Of a stretch of DNA of 64,000 nucleotides, positions 47,813 through 60,800 are shown piece by piece. The notes beneath the pieces were generated by a model. That model was given only the letters and a program-made list of their open reading frames with translations, was not told where the DNA came from and made no database searches. Each line of letters starts with the position of its first letter. Positions within the stretch are counted from its first letter, which is position 1. The stretch is from Epiperipatus broadwayi (lineage: Eukaryota; Onychophora; Udeonychophora; Euonychophora; Peripatidae), in NCBI GenBank assembly GCA_028023455.1, contig JAQFVV010000018.1:4803800-4867799 (forward strand), in the 5' to 3' direction. Both the position numbers and the translations under genes were made by a program.

Positions 47813-50735
47813 AGGAGACCCTTTGATTCCTCTTGGAGGCCTTAAAGGAACCAAGCAGGGCAAATTCCTAATATCCACTCCATACGTTCTTGTCGTTTCA
47901 GCTGTTATTACTATATGTTTATTCATATAGTATACGAACATGGTGGGCTCCTCACAACATGCATTAGCCAGCATGGTGAGTTTATTGGCTTTTTACCTCT
48001 GAGTTTAAGATCAAGAAACACCATGGTCTTTCTTCTCAGTGCCTGATAAGGCAGAATGAATGTTTTGTAAATGATAAAGATTTTTCCCAATTATACAATT
48101 ATGACAGACAAAAATAAAGCATGGTCCTTAATCCCAGGAGGTTAAAGTCACCAACCAAGGCATGGTTGTGCCAAAGGCAGGGTCTAAGAATATCTGGAGG
48201 GGACCCACTGCATTTGTGATGACTTTTTATTTAGGTACTTACAACTCAGATCACTTTCAAGTAAGGAAGATTCAAGAATTAGAAGAAGAACTCTCTTATA
48301 TTAAATGGGATATTATTGATTTGTGAAGTTAGAAGAAAAGGTGAAGAGACAATTGATTTAAAAGACATTGCTCTATTATAAAGGCACAAATATTAAATAA
48401 AGTGGAGTAGGATTCATTATAAATAAAAAGGAAGAAAATATTGTGGATTGGTATCAGACAGATGGAGATTAGTATACAACTTAATAGCAGATATCAAATG
48501 CAGATAATTCAGGTTTATCCCCAACAATTCTACAGGATGAAGAGTAGAAGATTTTTATTGGGTAAAAAGGCTTTTGATCAGGTAACAAATTTTAAATTTA
48601 TGGAGATTTAATGTAGAATTGTAAAAATGAAAATAAATTGTAGGTAATTTTGTTGGAATAAAATGAGAGAATAGATTTGTTTAAGAAAAACTTTATATTA
48701 TGAATTTTTTTTAAAAAATGTAAAAAATGGATGAAACAAATGAAGTAACAGAATTGATTATATTTTACTAACAGGAAATACATATTTCAAGATTGTAATT
48801 TCTTAATAAATTTAACACAGGAAGATATCGATTAGTAAGGGTAAGATAAGTTAAGTAAAATTAGAGAGACAAAATTATTAAGAAAAACTATATTTCAGTG
48901 ATATCCTAATCTTCAGAAACATTCTAATGAATTTAAATTAGAACTTACAAACGTTCAAGTATTAGTAGATTTTAACATTGATTTGATGAAATTAATATGA
49001 ATACTGATACACTTTTAAAAACAACAAAGATAGCTGTAGAAAAAACAATTGACTAAAAAATTTCTCTGAGACTAGAAACTTATAAAAAAGAAGGAATATG
49101 AAGATAAAATAATTAAAAGAATTGAATATTAATTTAAAAAAAGAGTTGAAAAGATATAAGAAAGATAAGGAACTAGCAAGAAAAGCTGTAGAAGAAAATA
49201 AAAGTCTTAGAATGTAAAACAAATTTTATTGTAGAAATTTATACAATAAGGAAAAAAATGGAATTATTACTAAAAAGAGGAGAATTATGAAATTGGTAGA
49301 AGATTTTTATCAAGAATTATATAGTAATAAAGAACAAGTACCTCCTATACTATTACATCTCCAATGAATTTAAAAGAAGTGAAAATGCAATTAAAGTATA
49401 AAAAGGAAAGCTCCAGGTAATGATGGAATTATATTGATATATTAAAAACAGGGAAGAAACAGAAAAATATTAGCAAAGCTATATACCAGCTAAAGATAAA
49501 GAAGAGATTGGAAGAAGAGTAATAATATTAATATTTTAAAAAGGGATAAAGAAGATATTAGAAATTACAGACTATGCCTTTTATCTTTTATTAAAATTTT
49601 TACCAAGATAATTACAACTCGCTACAGAGAACCTTGGATTTCACCAACCAAGAGAACACTGATTTAAAAGGGTTTTAGTAAGTAGATCATATTAAGTATT
49701 GAGAGAAGTTATAGAAAGGACAAATGAATATGAGTTGCATTATGTTTGGATGTAGATTAGAAAAGGATTTGATTCTATAAACATTTCTTGTGATAAAGAT
49801 TGACATAAGGATAGATCCAGGATATGCATATTTTAAGAATTTATAAAAGCAAAGCAACAATTAGATAATAAGTATGGGAAAGCAACATTGAGAAAGGTGA
49901 AGACAAGGGACCATTCTCCAAAACTTTTAGGCTGCAAGAAGTATTTGGGATAAAATGGAAACTAAAGGAGTGAAAGAAATGGAGATTATTTAAGTCATTT
50001 AGATTGAGAGTAGTTGAAATAGCTTGCTGAGGAAATGTTGCAGGAGTATAGATGAAAATAGGAAAGAGGACTAAAGATAAAGTTAAAAAGACTAAAGAGT
50101 TAATCGATTGCCAAATAGAAAATAAGATGATTAGATGAATTAGAAGAAGTTAAGAGTACAAATACTGGTAGATTATTAATAAGAGGAAACATAATAGAGG
50201 AAATTAATCATAGAATTAAATGGTGGAGGCTTTTGGAGAAATAACTTGATATTAAAAGGAAATATGCCTATGTGTTTGAAAAGAAAGGTTTTTAACAAAT
50301 GTGTTTTACCAGTTCTTACTTATGGATCTGAGACTTGGACACTTAATAGAAGATCAATACAGAGACTTCAGACCACTCAAAGAAGTATGGAGAGATGTAT
50401 GTTGGGAGTAACAAGAAGAGATCGAAACGCAATGTATGGGTAAGAGAACAAACAGGTGTTACTGACCTCATTGAAAAAATTAAAAGATTGAAGTGGAGTT
50501 GGGCTGGACATATTGCTAGAAGAGATGATAATAGATGGACAATTGAAATTTTAAACTGGATTCCAAGAGATTGTAAAAGACCCAGAAGGAGACCACATGT
50601 AAGATGGATGGATGAAATAAGAAAATGTGTAGGGGTGATGTGGAGAAGAGAAGCTAAAGATCGGAGAAGATGGATTAAACTTGGAGAGACCTTCATCCTG
50701 CAGTGGATTGATAATGTTTGATAATGATGATGATG
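47813..50735 (+). mobile_element. RTE LINE inserted in the PLE, with extended 5' region
   Basis: It carries about 460 bp of 5' sequence (47813-48272) not seen in the other copies, presumably the 5' untranslated region, then the whole endonuclease, RT and C-terminal region to 50720, ending in a TAATGATGATGATG tail. The C-terminal 470 bp (50246-50720) are almost identical to 22666-23140 and keep an open frame of 65 to 108 codons. The middle (48330-50240) has lost many small blocks of 1-3 bases relative to 20377-23163, shortening the copy by about 300 bp, and is non-functional. Confidence 0.75.
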
Positions 50736-50737
50736 TA

Positions 50738-51190
50738 AATGTGAAAGGAAGTATATTGATGAGACCATTCTTCTCACTGAGAAGTAATTAAAAGATCGTG
50801 AAAGGAAGTATGTTGATGAGACCAGTCTTCCCATAGAGAAGTGATTAAAAGATTACGAATGGAAGTATATTGATGAGACCAGTTTTCCCATTGAGAAGTA
50901 ATTGAAAGATCATGAAAGAAAGTATATTGATGATGCCAGTCTTCCCATTGAGAAGTATTTGAAAGATCATAAAAAAGTATATTGATGAGACAAGTCTTCT
51001 CATTGAGAAGTGATTGAAAGAGCATGAAAAAAATTGTATTGACCAGAACAGTTTTTCTATTGAGAAGTAATTGAAAAAATCATGAAAGGAAGTATATTGA
51101 TGAGACCAGTCTTCTCATTGAGAAGTGATTAAAAGATTATGAATGGAAGTATATAGATGAGACCAGTTTTCCCATTGAGAAGTGATTGAA
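50738..51190. repeat. Minisatellite, about 60-bp unit, 7-8 copies
   Basis: The unit contains GGAAGTATATTGATGAGACC, then AGT, TTCCCATTGAGAAGT and GATTGAAAGA. Copies are diverged at several positions each and unit length varies by a few bases. It lies exactly between the RTE tail and the resuming PLE. The final unit grades into PLE sequence: GACC..TT..CCATTGAGAAGTGATTGAAAGAGCACC parallels 3477-3513 of the PLE. Confidence 0.8.
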
Positions 51191-51610
51191 AGAGCACCAA
51201 CAGATGATTAAAAAAATAGTACAGATGTTTCTAAAGTAGCAGACCATGTATGTACCAATGAATATATGTTCAATTGGGGAACACACAAAAATATTGGATA
51301 CAGAAGAAAAGGTACAAACAAGAAAATTAAAAAAAAAACTGTTCAAATGATAATGGCAAATGACCTTATAAACCAAACTGATGTGGCAATACATAATATT
51401 TGAGAGCCATTAATAGCTTTTAGAAAAAAGTGGAAAAGTCAGTAGGAACTTCACAGATTAATTTATGAAATGTTTACTGAGTGTTGCATTTGGCAGAATT
51501 GCTCAGTTGGATAGAATGTTATCTTAAAATTCAATATTTGATAATTTAAAGGTCCAGATTTGTTTCCCATGTTAGTACTTCTGTTCAGACCAGCAACAAA
51601 TAAAGAAGAC
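51180..51610 (+). pseudogene. Penelope-like element relic, 3' part
   Basis: Equivalent to 3500-3965: GCAGACCATGTATGTACCAA, TTCAATTGGGGAACACA and ATATTGGATA encode the C-terminal GIY-YIG block (DHVCTNE..FNWGTH-like). A tRNA-like stretch (51486-51560) and GACCAGCAACAAATAAAGAAGA follow, the same order as in the PLE at 2376-4145. Inactive. Confidence 0.7.
51486..51560 (+). other. tRNA-like segment in PLE terminal region (third copy)
   Basis: AGAATTGCTCAGTTGGATAG is an A-box-like stretch and a degenerate TCCAGATTTGTTTCC lies where the B box would be. It corresponds to 3853-3927. Confidence 0.45.
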
Positions 51611-51699
51611 AGATGTATATTTAAAAAATAATAATAATTAGAGTACATGTACTTAAAAAATTACAATATGAGCTATATATCCATCATCTGCTTTAGTCC

Positions 51700-52010
51700 A
51701 CTTTGCTAATATCTCACTATAGCTGCTTCATGAGTGAGACCCATTTTGATCATGATTTTCTATGTTAGATTATCAACTGTCAATAATTGTTCTCCTAGCA
51801 CTTCTTCTAAATAGTTTCCAAAAACATAGTCTTTCACTAATTCTTGTAATGCAATATTGAGTTCACGAGTTCTTTCATCTCTATTTTGTCTATGATTCTG
51901 AAAATGGAGACATGCTACATGTTTAGTGAGTTTGGGATCAAAATATTTTTGTAATACGCCCTGAAATTCTGAATATTGAAATTCTTCAGGTTTTTTTAGG
52001 ATTATATAGA
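51700..52010 (-). pseudogene. Ty3/gypsy-type gag relic
   Basis: The minus strand reads, with interruptions, a capsid-like segment: LQKYFDPKLTKHVACLHFQN, then RQNRDERTRELNIALQELVK, then FGNYLEEVL and KMGLTHEAAI. The order (YFDPK, FxxRxQ-like, a coiled helix, FGxxLEExL) is that of Ty3/gypsy Gag proteins. No LTR or pol was found nearby. It is unrelated at the residue level to the 379-aa Gag at 17652. Confidence 0.5.
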
Positions 52011-55000
52011 TGATTTGCTATTTGGATTACTTCTAGACCCACAAAATATTACAGAATGGCAATTTTTTTTCTCATCATTTTCGATATTGTTAATTAAAAA
52101 GTGCTTTTCTATATTGTTTATATAGAGAGGCTATTCTGATCCTTCAATTCTCCAATATTAACCTGTGCTATAATTCAGATTAGTAATGGCATTATTTAAT
52201 AAATTACAAATTTATGATTACTTTTTTTTTCTGATGTTTAAATAATTCTGAATATCCTAATGGTTTGAAGGACTGCACAAATTTATTTTTGGCATTAGTT
52301 AACAGATTCTTGGAAATTTTTAGGTTTGTCAATTGAACTAATGTTGTATATTAAGTTGCTGTGTGCACATCCAGCAATCAAATAGATAAAATAAATAATG
52401 TGGAGGTTCTTAGCAATCAAATAATGAAACTGTAATTGTACCTGATTTTTTATAAATAAACTTTCATCACTGAGAAAATATATATATATATTACATAGGT
52501 TCATATGATCTTTTAGATCTCTGAGACTGTCTTTTGGACCTTCAATGAGGAACTGCACTGGGATTTAACTTTTCTGTTGGAAGTCTCTTTGGCTCTTGTA
52601 CTTCTATTATGCTGCTTTATCTCTTCTGCTGGACATATTCTGTTGCCTTTCTTCTTGGTTCTTGAACTTAAGTTTGATTGAGCTGATTAGATTTTGGAGA
52701 ATTTTTAGTGTGAACCACTATTCTAAATTCCAAAGAATATCTTTAATTATAAAAAAAATCAAAGTCTGGTTGTAATTAGTTTTTTTCTTTATCAGATAAC
52801 ATTTGTAACTTTAATTCCCTAAATAAGTTTTTAATTTGACATATTAAAATGATTTTAATATTTTAAACTTATACATTTTTTAAAACTAAATGTGTAATTA
52901 TCATTATTCAATTACTAATTTTATATCAAACATAACAATTTCATTTCTAAATAAATACTACTTATATGATATATTTGATAATAAAGTTGGAATACTTAAT
53001 TTAGCCATTTTACTTTAATGAAATGAATATACTTCTTCTTTGGGTATGTGTGAATCTTGGTAAAATGGCTATCATAAATATAGCACTTCTAAATTAAAAA
53101 TTCAAACTTTATTATTAAATGGATCTCATTAAGATATTTAAATAGAAATAAGGTTATTACATTTGATGTAGGATTGGATTTTTTCATGACACACTGAATA
53201 AGAATATTTGAGACCAAACCTATTTACTGTAGAGATTTGTTTCATTTTTTATCATGATAATAATAAATAAAATATGGATATGGAATATTTTTAACGATTT
53301 GATATTCTATTTGTTACATTTTGTGTGTGGATATTATTCATATATATATTTATTTATTATAAATAGATGTTTCAGCTGAATTCTGCCAAATATCTTTTAG
53401 AATAGTAGAGATTATTCATATCAACATCCTTGAATGACTTCTACTATCTAGAAGATGGCTGGTGGATTCATTTAAAATATTTATATGGCTGACTGAAAAT
53501 ATATGTTTACATTTTTTATTCTTAAATAATTTTGCTTTAACACATACATATGCCATTTTTCTTATTTATATCAGTCCTTTTTATTACAGTTATTATTTAT
53601 TCATTTCAAATAACAAGTAACAATTTGTAGCCACTCACTGTCATCTTCTCTGATATATGGCTTTAATAACTTCTATCTTTCAAAAGAAATTTATTACTAT
53701 GATAATTTACATTAAAGAGAGTCAAAAGGGAAAGAAGTACATTGATGGTAACTTTAGATAAAGGCATTAAGTGCCAAAATAGGGACTAAATTAGGTGTTA
53801 AACTTGATCTGGATCAATAGGGGTAGCGATGTATGAACAGTTTACAAGTTTTGCTGTATTCTGTATGGACTTGCAACATGAGTAAGGATTGTCAAGCATA
53901 AGTTGTTGCATCATTGGTTAGTTTCTTGAAATGGTTGATTTTAGATGGGTTTGTAATCAATGTGGCTTAGATCAGTGGTACTCTGTTTAATTTGTCAAAA
54001 GGATGTCTTTTCCCATGTATCAGCTGCCAGATGGGGCTCGGCCATCCACTTTGTCTTTTTCTCTTAATTCCACAATGGTTTTTATCATGAAATCCTCCAG
54101 GTCAGTCACTGTTCTGCTTTCAAATGTCTTGTTACATCTGACTATCCAAATGGTGAAGTTCACGAAGATGGTTAGCCAAATTTCACAAAACAACATCTTT
54201 GAATAATGTTGGCAAGAGACATAATGTTGGGTTACCCCCTGTGATCTGCTATTTAATAAGCCTCTTGAGGGATTCTATTGAACTTTTCTAGAAAAATTTA
54301 ACTGCTGCCAAACTAAATCAGAAAATTTATTGTTTTTGTCAACCTTTAAAAAATATTTGGGTTTCTCAATTTTTTTTTATAAAGCCTTTTGATAATCTAA
54401 GCCAAAAAAATGTAGTTTCTGGAATGATATTAAAACTAGTTTTATTCATTAATATAGCCATTTTTTATTTATTAATATAAACATTTTAATTTAGAAAGTG
54501 ATACATTATAAGCAATGTAAATTCAAGCTTTAAATTACTTTATATCACATTAATAAGGGCAAAAACTATTAGCTGAAAAAAAATTTTCTGTATCATTTAT
54601 ATATATCAAAAGCAGTGGAGGCTTTGTGGAGGCTCCATGAATTGGGCCAGCTAAATTGTAAATATCAAAAAAATGTGTTGTCAATATCCATGGATTGGGA
54701 TCCAAACGTATATTGTAAGTTTGTTGCAAAAAAACAATGAGAGTCTTGTAGAGAGAAATAATATCAACTACTATTTATGTGAAGATTACAAACATCAATT
54801 CTATATGGAATAAAGGGAAATTTATTACATTCAAATAACATTTAATTCAACTAGAGATTTTTGAGTTCAAATTTAGCCAAAAATTGTTTCCTTCTAACCT
54901 TAGTATAAATTTATTACATGTACCTGCAATTTATAAGTTAATTTACATCTTTATGTTAGCACTAACCTAGTGCTTTCTTAGGTATGCCCTTGGAACAATA

Positions 55001-57501
55001 TGAGTGAATATTGAAAATTAATACACAATATCCATTTGAGCACCATGGATAAATTTATGCTTATTACACATAGTAATATTCCTCTCTGCTAAATATTCAT
55101 GGTTAATAATAATCTCTCAGGGTTCACATACACATAAGGCATTTTATTATACATCAATGAATTATTAATATTACAACAAATATATACAACTTTAAATTTA
55201 AAATAAAATAATAGTTTATTTACAAACAAACAAAATAAATAACAACTGAATATACAGAATTGCCTTTGGAAATTTATATGTAAGTTAAGTACTGAATTAT
55301 TGCCTTTATTATAATAACCTAATAAATGTGTTAGTTTGTGCGTGTTTGTATACTCAAAGTATGATATCTGAATCGGATAATCGTATCTATTCTTTTAAGC
55401 ATGACATCTAGCATAAGTTACATTATTTTTATCCACTAAAAAAACGAATAAACAGATGAACAGATTTTTTTTAAAAAAATGACTATGCTTCTATCGTAGT
55501 TGAATAATATTAACCTAAGAATATCATATATGCATTGTATAATATTGTATGAAATATTATATATAAGTTTATTATACTATTACTTATTAAGAAGTGACTT
55601 ACTCTTATTTTTCCTTTTTTTTTAATCATAAAAAAAACTTATAATATTAATGATTTTCTTTTTTTTTTAAAGTTTTCTATTATTAGCAAAACGTTGACAA
55701 TAAATGATAATAATGTTATGCTTAGCAATGCTTCCGTTCTTAAAATGACTTAAAACAAATTGTTTGAAGTTAATTTGTTCATTACTTGGAATATACTGGT
55801 CATTCTTGAAATAATTCTGTAGCTTTTAATAATGAAATAAAATAGAATGATACTTCATCTAGAATAGAATAAAAACTTTTATTACTAAAATTTAATAACA
55901 GGATGCTTGAGATAGTTTTTATTTTTATGTAGGAAGTATTGTTGATATAATTCTTTGGTAATAATGATAATGATGACCTAGATAGTATATTAATAACCAG
56001 ATGTTTCTTGGAGAAGGTCTCTTAAGAACCTCAACCTGCAATAAATTTATTCCTTCATTATTTGGTTGATTACTGAATTGATTTTTGAAATATAATCCCT
56101 ATTGCAGTAATTTATGTTTTTATACTTGAAAAAAAAAAAATCTATAAAATTGTATTCATGTCCGAAGAATACTAATCTAATTTCTTTAATTCTTTGAATT
56201 CACATTCCATCGTACTCATACAATTTAATTATGTACTTTTTAATTGCATCACATGACCTTCAAATAATATTATTCTTAATAATTTTAAAAAGATAAAAAA
56301 AAGAACATTAATTTTATAGACAAATATCTTTTACATTTAATTTTTTGTTTATAATAATAATATATCCCCCCTTTTATATATAAGTCGTCTCTTTTTTAAC
56401 TTATATGCATGCAAATCAATTGTATTCCCCCTACACTCATATATATTTATACGTATGTGTAAAATGTATTAAATGGCATACACTGTATTCATATATTGAT
56501 TTATCGCCATTTTTTGTTTTTAACGCGAATGATTATGTTCATGTTATATAAAAATAAAACGTATATTATATATTATCTTAAACTATATACAAAATAATGA
56601 CTCGCAGTATGTTAATAAATAAACTCCTGAAGTAAGGGTCTGTCTTTTATAATCTTCTCATTTCTTAAAATTAAAATTTTTTTTAATGCAGACTACTAAC
56701 TTATAGTCGTAGTATATACATATATACAATTATAGCTGTTATATAATATTTTTAAATTACTAGCTATCTTTAATATTATTAGTCTGAAGACTTACAAAAA
56801 TAATAATAAAATTTATGAGAGAACAGAGATTTCATATCTCATGTTATTAGAGTTAGTATATTTCTTCTTTACTGATTTCTTCTTTTTCTATAGTTAATTT
56901 ATCTGAGCACTTTATATTTTTGTCAATAATCATAAAGAAAATTTTAATGAAGATCCGATTCATTTGCTTCTAATCATTGTTAATTAACTTCCCATCATCA
57001 TTTATTATTACTCAGAGATTTGTGATTGGTTTCTCAGCTTGACTTTTGAATTCCAACATTTATCTGGATGCTATTTTAAAAAACAATGATAATTCAATTG
57101 CCTGCTATTTGAAAACACTATTTATCCAATCGTTTACTGCTTAAAAAATATTATTGTTCATATTAATACTACCTTATACCTTAAAATTGACTGATAAAGT
57201 ATATGCCTCAAGTCTCATGCTTTAGATTTCTGCATTTAGGGACTTCTACATATTATAAAATTAAAATGTATTAAGTATAATAGTTAAAATAAATTTTTAT
57301 ACTTATTTTTAAAACTTTATTACTCATGTAAAAACTTATGATGCAAAATCCATTGCAAATGTAATTTTCTAAACTGAATATTTTTAAAAAGTCTTTCATA
57401 ATCTTTATTTATAATTATTATTTATGGTAAATAAATTTCACATTTATTAGCTGTGATATATTATGTTTAATAAGTTTTTTTCTCTCTTTTATCTTTTTTA
57501 G
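52011..57501. other. AT-rich intronic DNA
   Basis: No exon or mobile element was recognised. The open frame at 54003-54206 has no familiar domain and is probably chance. The last 20 bases form the polypyrimidine tract and AG of the terminal CACNG exon. Confidence 0.5.
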
Positions 57502-58037
57502 GATTGTGTACCTTTGTTGGGCTTGTTATTTACATCTCAAATTTGGTAGCAGAAGTGAGTCCCAAACTTCGGAAAAAAATAGCTCCAAATAAAACAAAGT
57601 TTTCTTACCAATATGGCTATTCGTTTATTTTAGCGGTGTCTTCTCTCATACTGACTAAACTTGCTGGAGTAAGTTCAGTTTATTTTTATATTGAAAGACA
57701 CAAAAAAGAATGGAAAAATGATAAAGATAGAAGGAAAACAAAAACATGTCGTGGTGAAGAAAGACGTTTGAATCCAACAAGACGTCATAATTATAGATCT
57801 CGTTCAAATTCTTTAACTCGTGAACATTCTCGTGAACATTCTCCTACAACTAACACTTTTGGTGGGAGAAGGACACCATTAACACCAATGTCTCCAACTT
57901 CTCCTTTGTCTGAATCTATGAAGGATATGTCTTACCATACTTTATCAAGAGATATTTCTAGAAATACGGTATCAACAACTGCTGATATTTGTAAAGAATA
58001 TTCATTTGATACATTAAGAAGGACAACACCTGTTTAA
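57502..58037 (+). CDS. Stargazin/TARP-type CACNG subunit, terminal exon (TM3 end, TM4, PDZ tail)
   Basis: It continues the exon at 33563-33703: the GGA codon is completed here, then LCTFVGLVIYISNLVAEVS finishes the third helix. KFSYQYGYSFILAVSSLIL leads into the fourth helix (to about FYIERHK), a match to the YSYGWSF-type entry of TARPs. The cytoplasmic tail of about 115 residues has a basic stretch, an Arg/Ser cluster (RSRSNSLTREHSREHSP) resembling the phosphorylated RS-rich segment of vertebrate TARPs, a Thr-Pro/Ser-Pro stretch, YHTLSRD, and the C terminus LRRTTPV. TTPV is the PDZ ligand used by stargazin to bind PSD-95-type scaffolds. The stop is TAA at 58035-58037. The frame is open throughout and the AT-leaning codon use fits the host, so this is a live gene. 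Confidence 0.93.
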
Positions 58038-60060
58038 TTGTCATTGGTAGAACATTGGTTCTTGTTTTATTATAATGCAATTTTATTGCAAGCTGTGTAA
58101 CAGCTTAACGTTTTGCCTGTACAGGCAATATCGAGACCGGGGCTGTATTTGAAGCTCTCATCTTCGAAGTTATTTTTTATGTATATGTCATATACACATA
58201 TACTATATATAAGTGTATATGCATATGTAAACAATTTCAAAATCTAACGTTAACAAGAAAAAAATTTCTTTTAATCTGTTAACGTTTTGGTGCAATAATC
58301 ATTCCATATTATTGACAAAACTCATATAATCTTGCTTTTATAACAGTGTGTTAAATATTGATTTGCTCTAAGAGAAAGAGATAGTCGTTGGTTGCTATTT
58401 TTAGTTATGTTCCATTGGGTTGGTAAAAATGTAAGTAAAAAAAAGAAGACGTAATTTTAAAAGAAAATTAAAATTTAAGTATGGTTACTGTTTTCATTTT
58501 ATGAGGGAGTTTATGAAACGATAACCCAGATAGTAAATGTCCTTTGATTTAACGTTGTATGATATTTAAAGTTTACGTCTGAATATGTCATTGGATTGCA
58601 TAATTTTTGTAGGTATTTTTGTTTTAACATGTTCGTAGTATTATTAAAAATTTCATGAAGTTAGTTGAAAATTTGCATCTGATTGGTAAAAAAAATACAA
58701 AATTTTTACTTTTTTTTCTTTTAATAAAAAAATGTTCAACATTTATATTGTTGCAAGTAGATGGAATCGAACTATTATTGTGTGTGTGTGTGCAATTTAT
58801 TTATACATGTATGTAAATATATATACATGTATATATACATTATGTGTGTGCATGTGTTTCCAACAGTTGTACATAAAAGATTGTTTACTGTAATCCAAAA
58901 TAATTTTAAACAGTTTCAGTAGTTTTATTGGTTTAAAAAAAGTGTATAATATACTGTAACATTTTAATGTTTTTGATTTATTAATTATATTGTGTCCAGT
59001 GATTATAGAAAGTCTAGTTTTAGGTGGCGGAGATCTGCTGGAGCTACATGTTATTTTTTCAGCTAGTCTGAACAAAAATTCAAAGGGTATATATACTTAT
59101 TATAAAATAATAATAACAATAATAATAATATATGATAATGATAATAATACAAAAAATAGAGCAGTCTTTTATTTTACTACTTATATTCATTTTTATAACG
59201 TTTTGTAGATCTCTAGTTTGCAAGTTATTAAACTTGAAATTTTATAATGCCTGTACTCTAACACATATCTATAGAACATTTTTATCTTTTCACAAAAATA
59301 AATACTGGTGGTAATGTTTTGTTTTATTTTTTTCATTTTTTTTTTTTTTCCTTGTAATCTGGATTATTGAAATTTTCATTTTACAGTTTTATCAGGAAAA
59401 GAATTTGATCCAGATTTTTACAGTTCTTGTTGTTTGTGAGAAATTATTATTATTGTTATTAATATTAATTTGTATTGTTATTATTTTGTTGTTATAATTA
59501 CTATTCTTTATTGTTATTACTTTTAATATTAATTTTGAATCTTTTGACATTTTTTTCAGTGACTTGTCAAGTTTTTTTTTTTTGTTGTTGTTGTTTTTGT
59601 TTTTTTTTTTAACTTTTTCTTTTTTTAAAAAAAGAATGAAAGTCCTAGCGGAATATATTTTACAATTATGCGTTTTTCTATATATTCATTGCCAAAACAT
59701 ATCCACTGTTAATTGAACGTTATTTTTTAAAAATATTTAATGTCTACATAATTTGTTTATCTGAAACTTAAGGAAGCGTTTTGGCTTTGAATATCAAGAT
59801 AAATGCATAGATTAACGTTTCCATTAAGGCCTGGCCTTAAGTTTGATTTAGGAATACAATGCTTTTTCAAACGTATTAAGCTATGCTTAATAACTCAGTA
59901 AGGGAGCAATGTCTCCTATAATATATTTGACATTTGTTAAAATTAAATAGCTTATTTATATGTCATATTCTAAACAGTTATTGTTTTTTAGTCTTATGAA
60001 TGTTCTGTAAAAAAAAATAATAATAATTCTAATACTTGTATATTTTATAAAATAATAAAG
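58038..60060 (+). other. Probable 3' untranslated region of the CACNG gene
   Basis: No further exon was recognised after the stop. Candidate AATAAA signals occur at about 58725, 59299 and 60053, and I cannot tell which is used. The region holds T-rich runs (59335-59350, 59570-59610) and a TAA/ATAATA microsatellite (about 59105-59150). Confidence 0.4.
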
Positions 60061-60599
60061 CCCCATGTTTTCAGTGCTAATGTTCTTTATCCTATATATG
60101 TTCCAAAAGCTATTGACTAATGAGGCACAAATTATGATCTTAAACAATAGTTTTTAGATTAAGTAAAATATTGTTACAATTAAAGAAAACTGGAACATTA
60201 ACATGTGGTTTTAATCAAACTACAAATCATGTGTATTCTTGAAGATACACACACTATTTATACTAGATGCTATAATAATTTAACATAACAATTATATAAA
60301 AGCAATGACACATTTTTCATTATATAGTTTTTTATTGCTTATTCATAATTATTAGGCAAAAAAACAAAATTTCCAAGCCTATTGTCAAACAATTGTATTT
60401 ATATGCATAGAGACATTAATATACACTTAAAAAAATCAACTTCCTAAAATCGTCTGCAATCCAATTAGAAGCTAAAATCTTGAGGAATTGACCCAATATG
60501 CTAGAATTATATAAAAAGTGTTTAGAAATCTCAATCCAGAGAACTAACTTATAGAAATAATTCAAATTACATGTTTAGTAGAGTATGAAACTCTGGAAT

Positions 60600-60800
60600 T
60601 TAAGTTCTTACAATTCTGGCATCTCTGATGCTGGAACTTCTTATGAATTCTTGAACAATAAAGCCATTCATTTGTTTTGTCCTACATATTTTAGTTTAGT
60701 GGTAAAGTGACAGACTGAAGTGTAAAATCCTCAGATTGATTCCTGCTCAGCTGAACTTTATATGAACTCCCAACCAATAAAATCATTCGATTTATTTTAC
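60600..60800 (+). repeat. Tandem SINE-like repeat with tRNA-like head
   Basis: TTTAGTGGTAAAGTGACAGA (60695-60714) resembles an A box and AGATTGATTCCTGCT (60733-60747) a B box. The segment TATGAATTCTTGAACAATAA (about 60642) recurs in altered form, TATGAACTCCCAACCAATAA, about 118 bp later, each followed by A-CATTC-and-TTT-rich sequence. This suggests two partial copies of one retroposon. Confidence 0.35.

Larger units (their letters stand above)
33704..57501 (+). other. Large phase-1 intron of the CACNG gene
   Basis: The 5' site GTAAGA at 33704 and the 3' site TTTTTTAG ending at 57501 join the two CACNG exons in frame (GGA codon). The 23.8-kb intron holds the hammerhead-bearing repeat, two PLE insertions, an RTE, a SINE and a gypsy relic. 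I saw no additional exon within it, but a short alternative exon cannot be excluded. Confidence 0.8.

Noticed and set aside
50343-50834. 163-codon frame on the minus strand
   Set aside because: Antisense of the RTE C-terminal region and of the minisatellite start.
50738-51190. CRISPR-like array
   Set aside because: The copies are diverged, have no unique spacers and lie in animal DNA. It is an ordinary minisatellite.
54003-54206. 67-codon frame in the intron
   Set aside because: No domain, no splice context and no repeat match.
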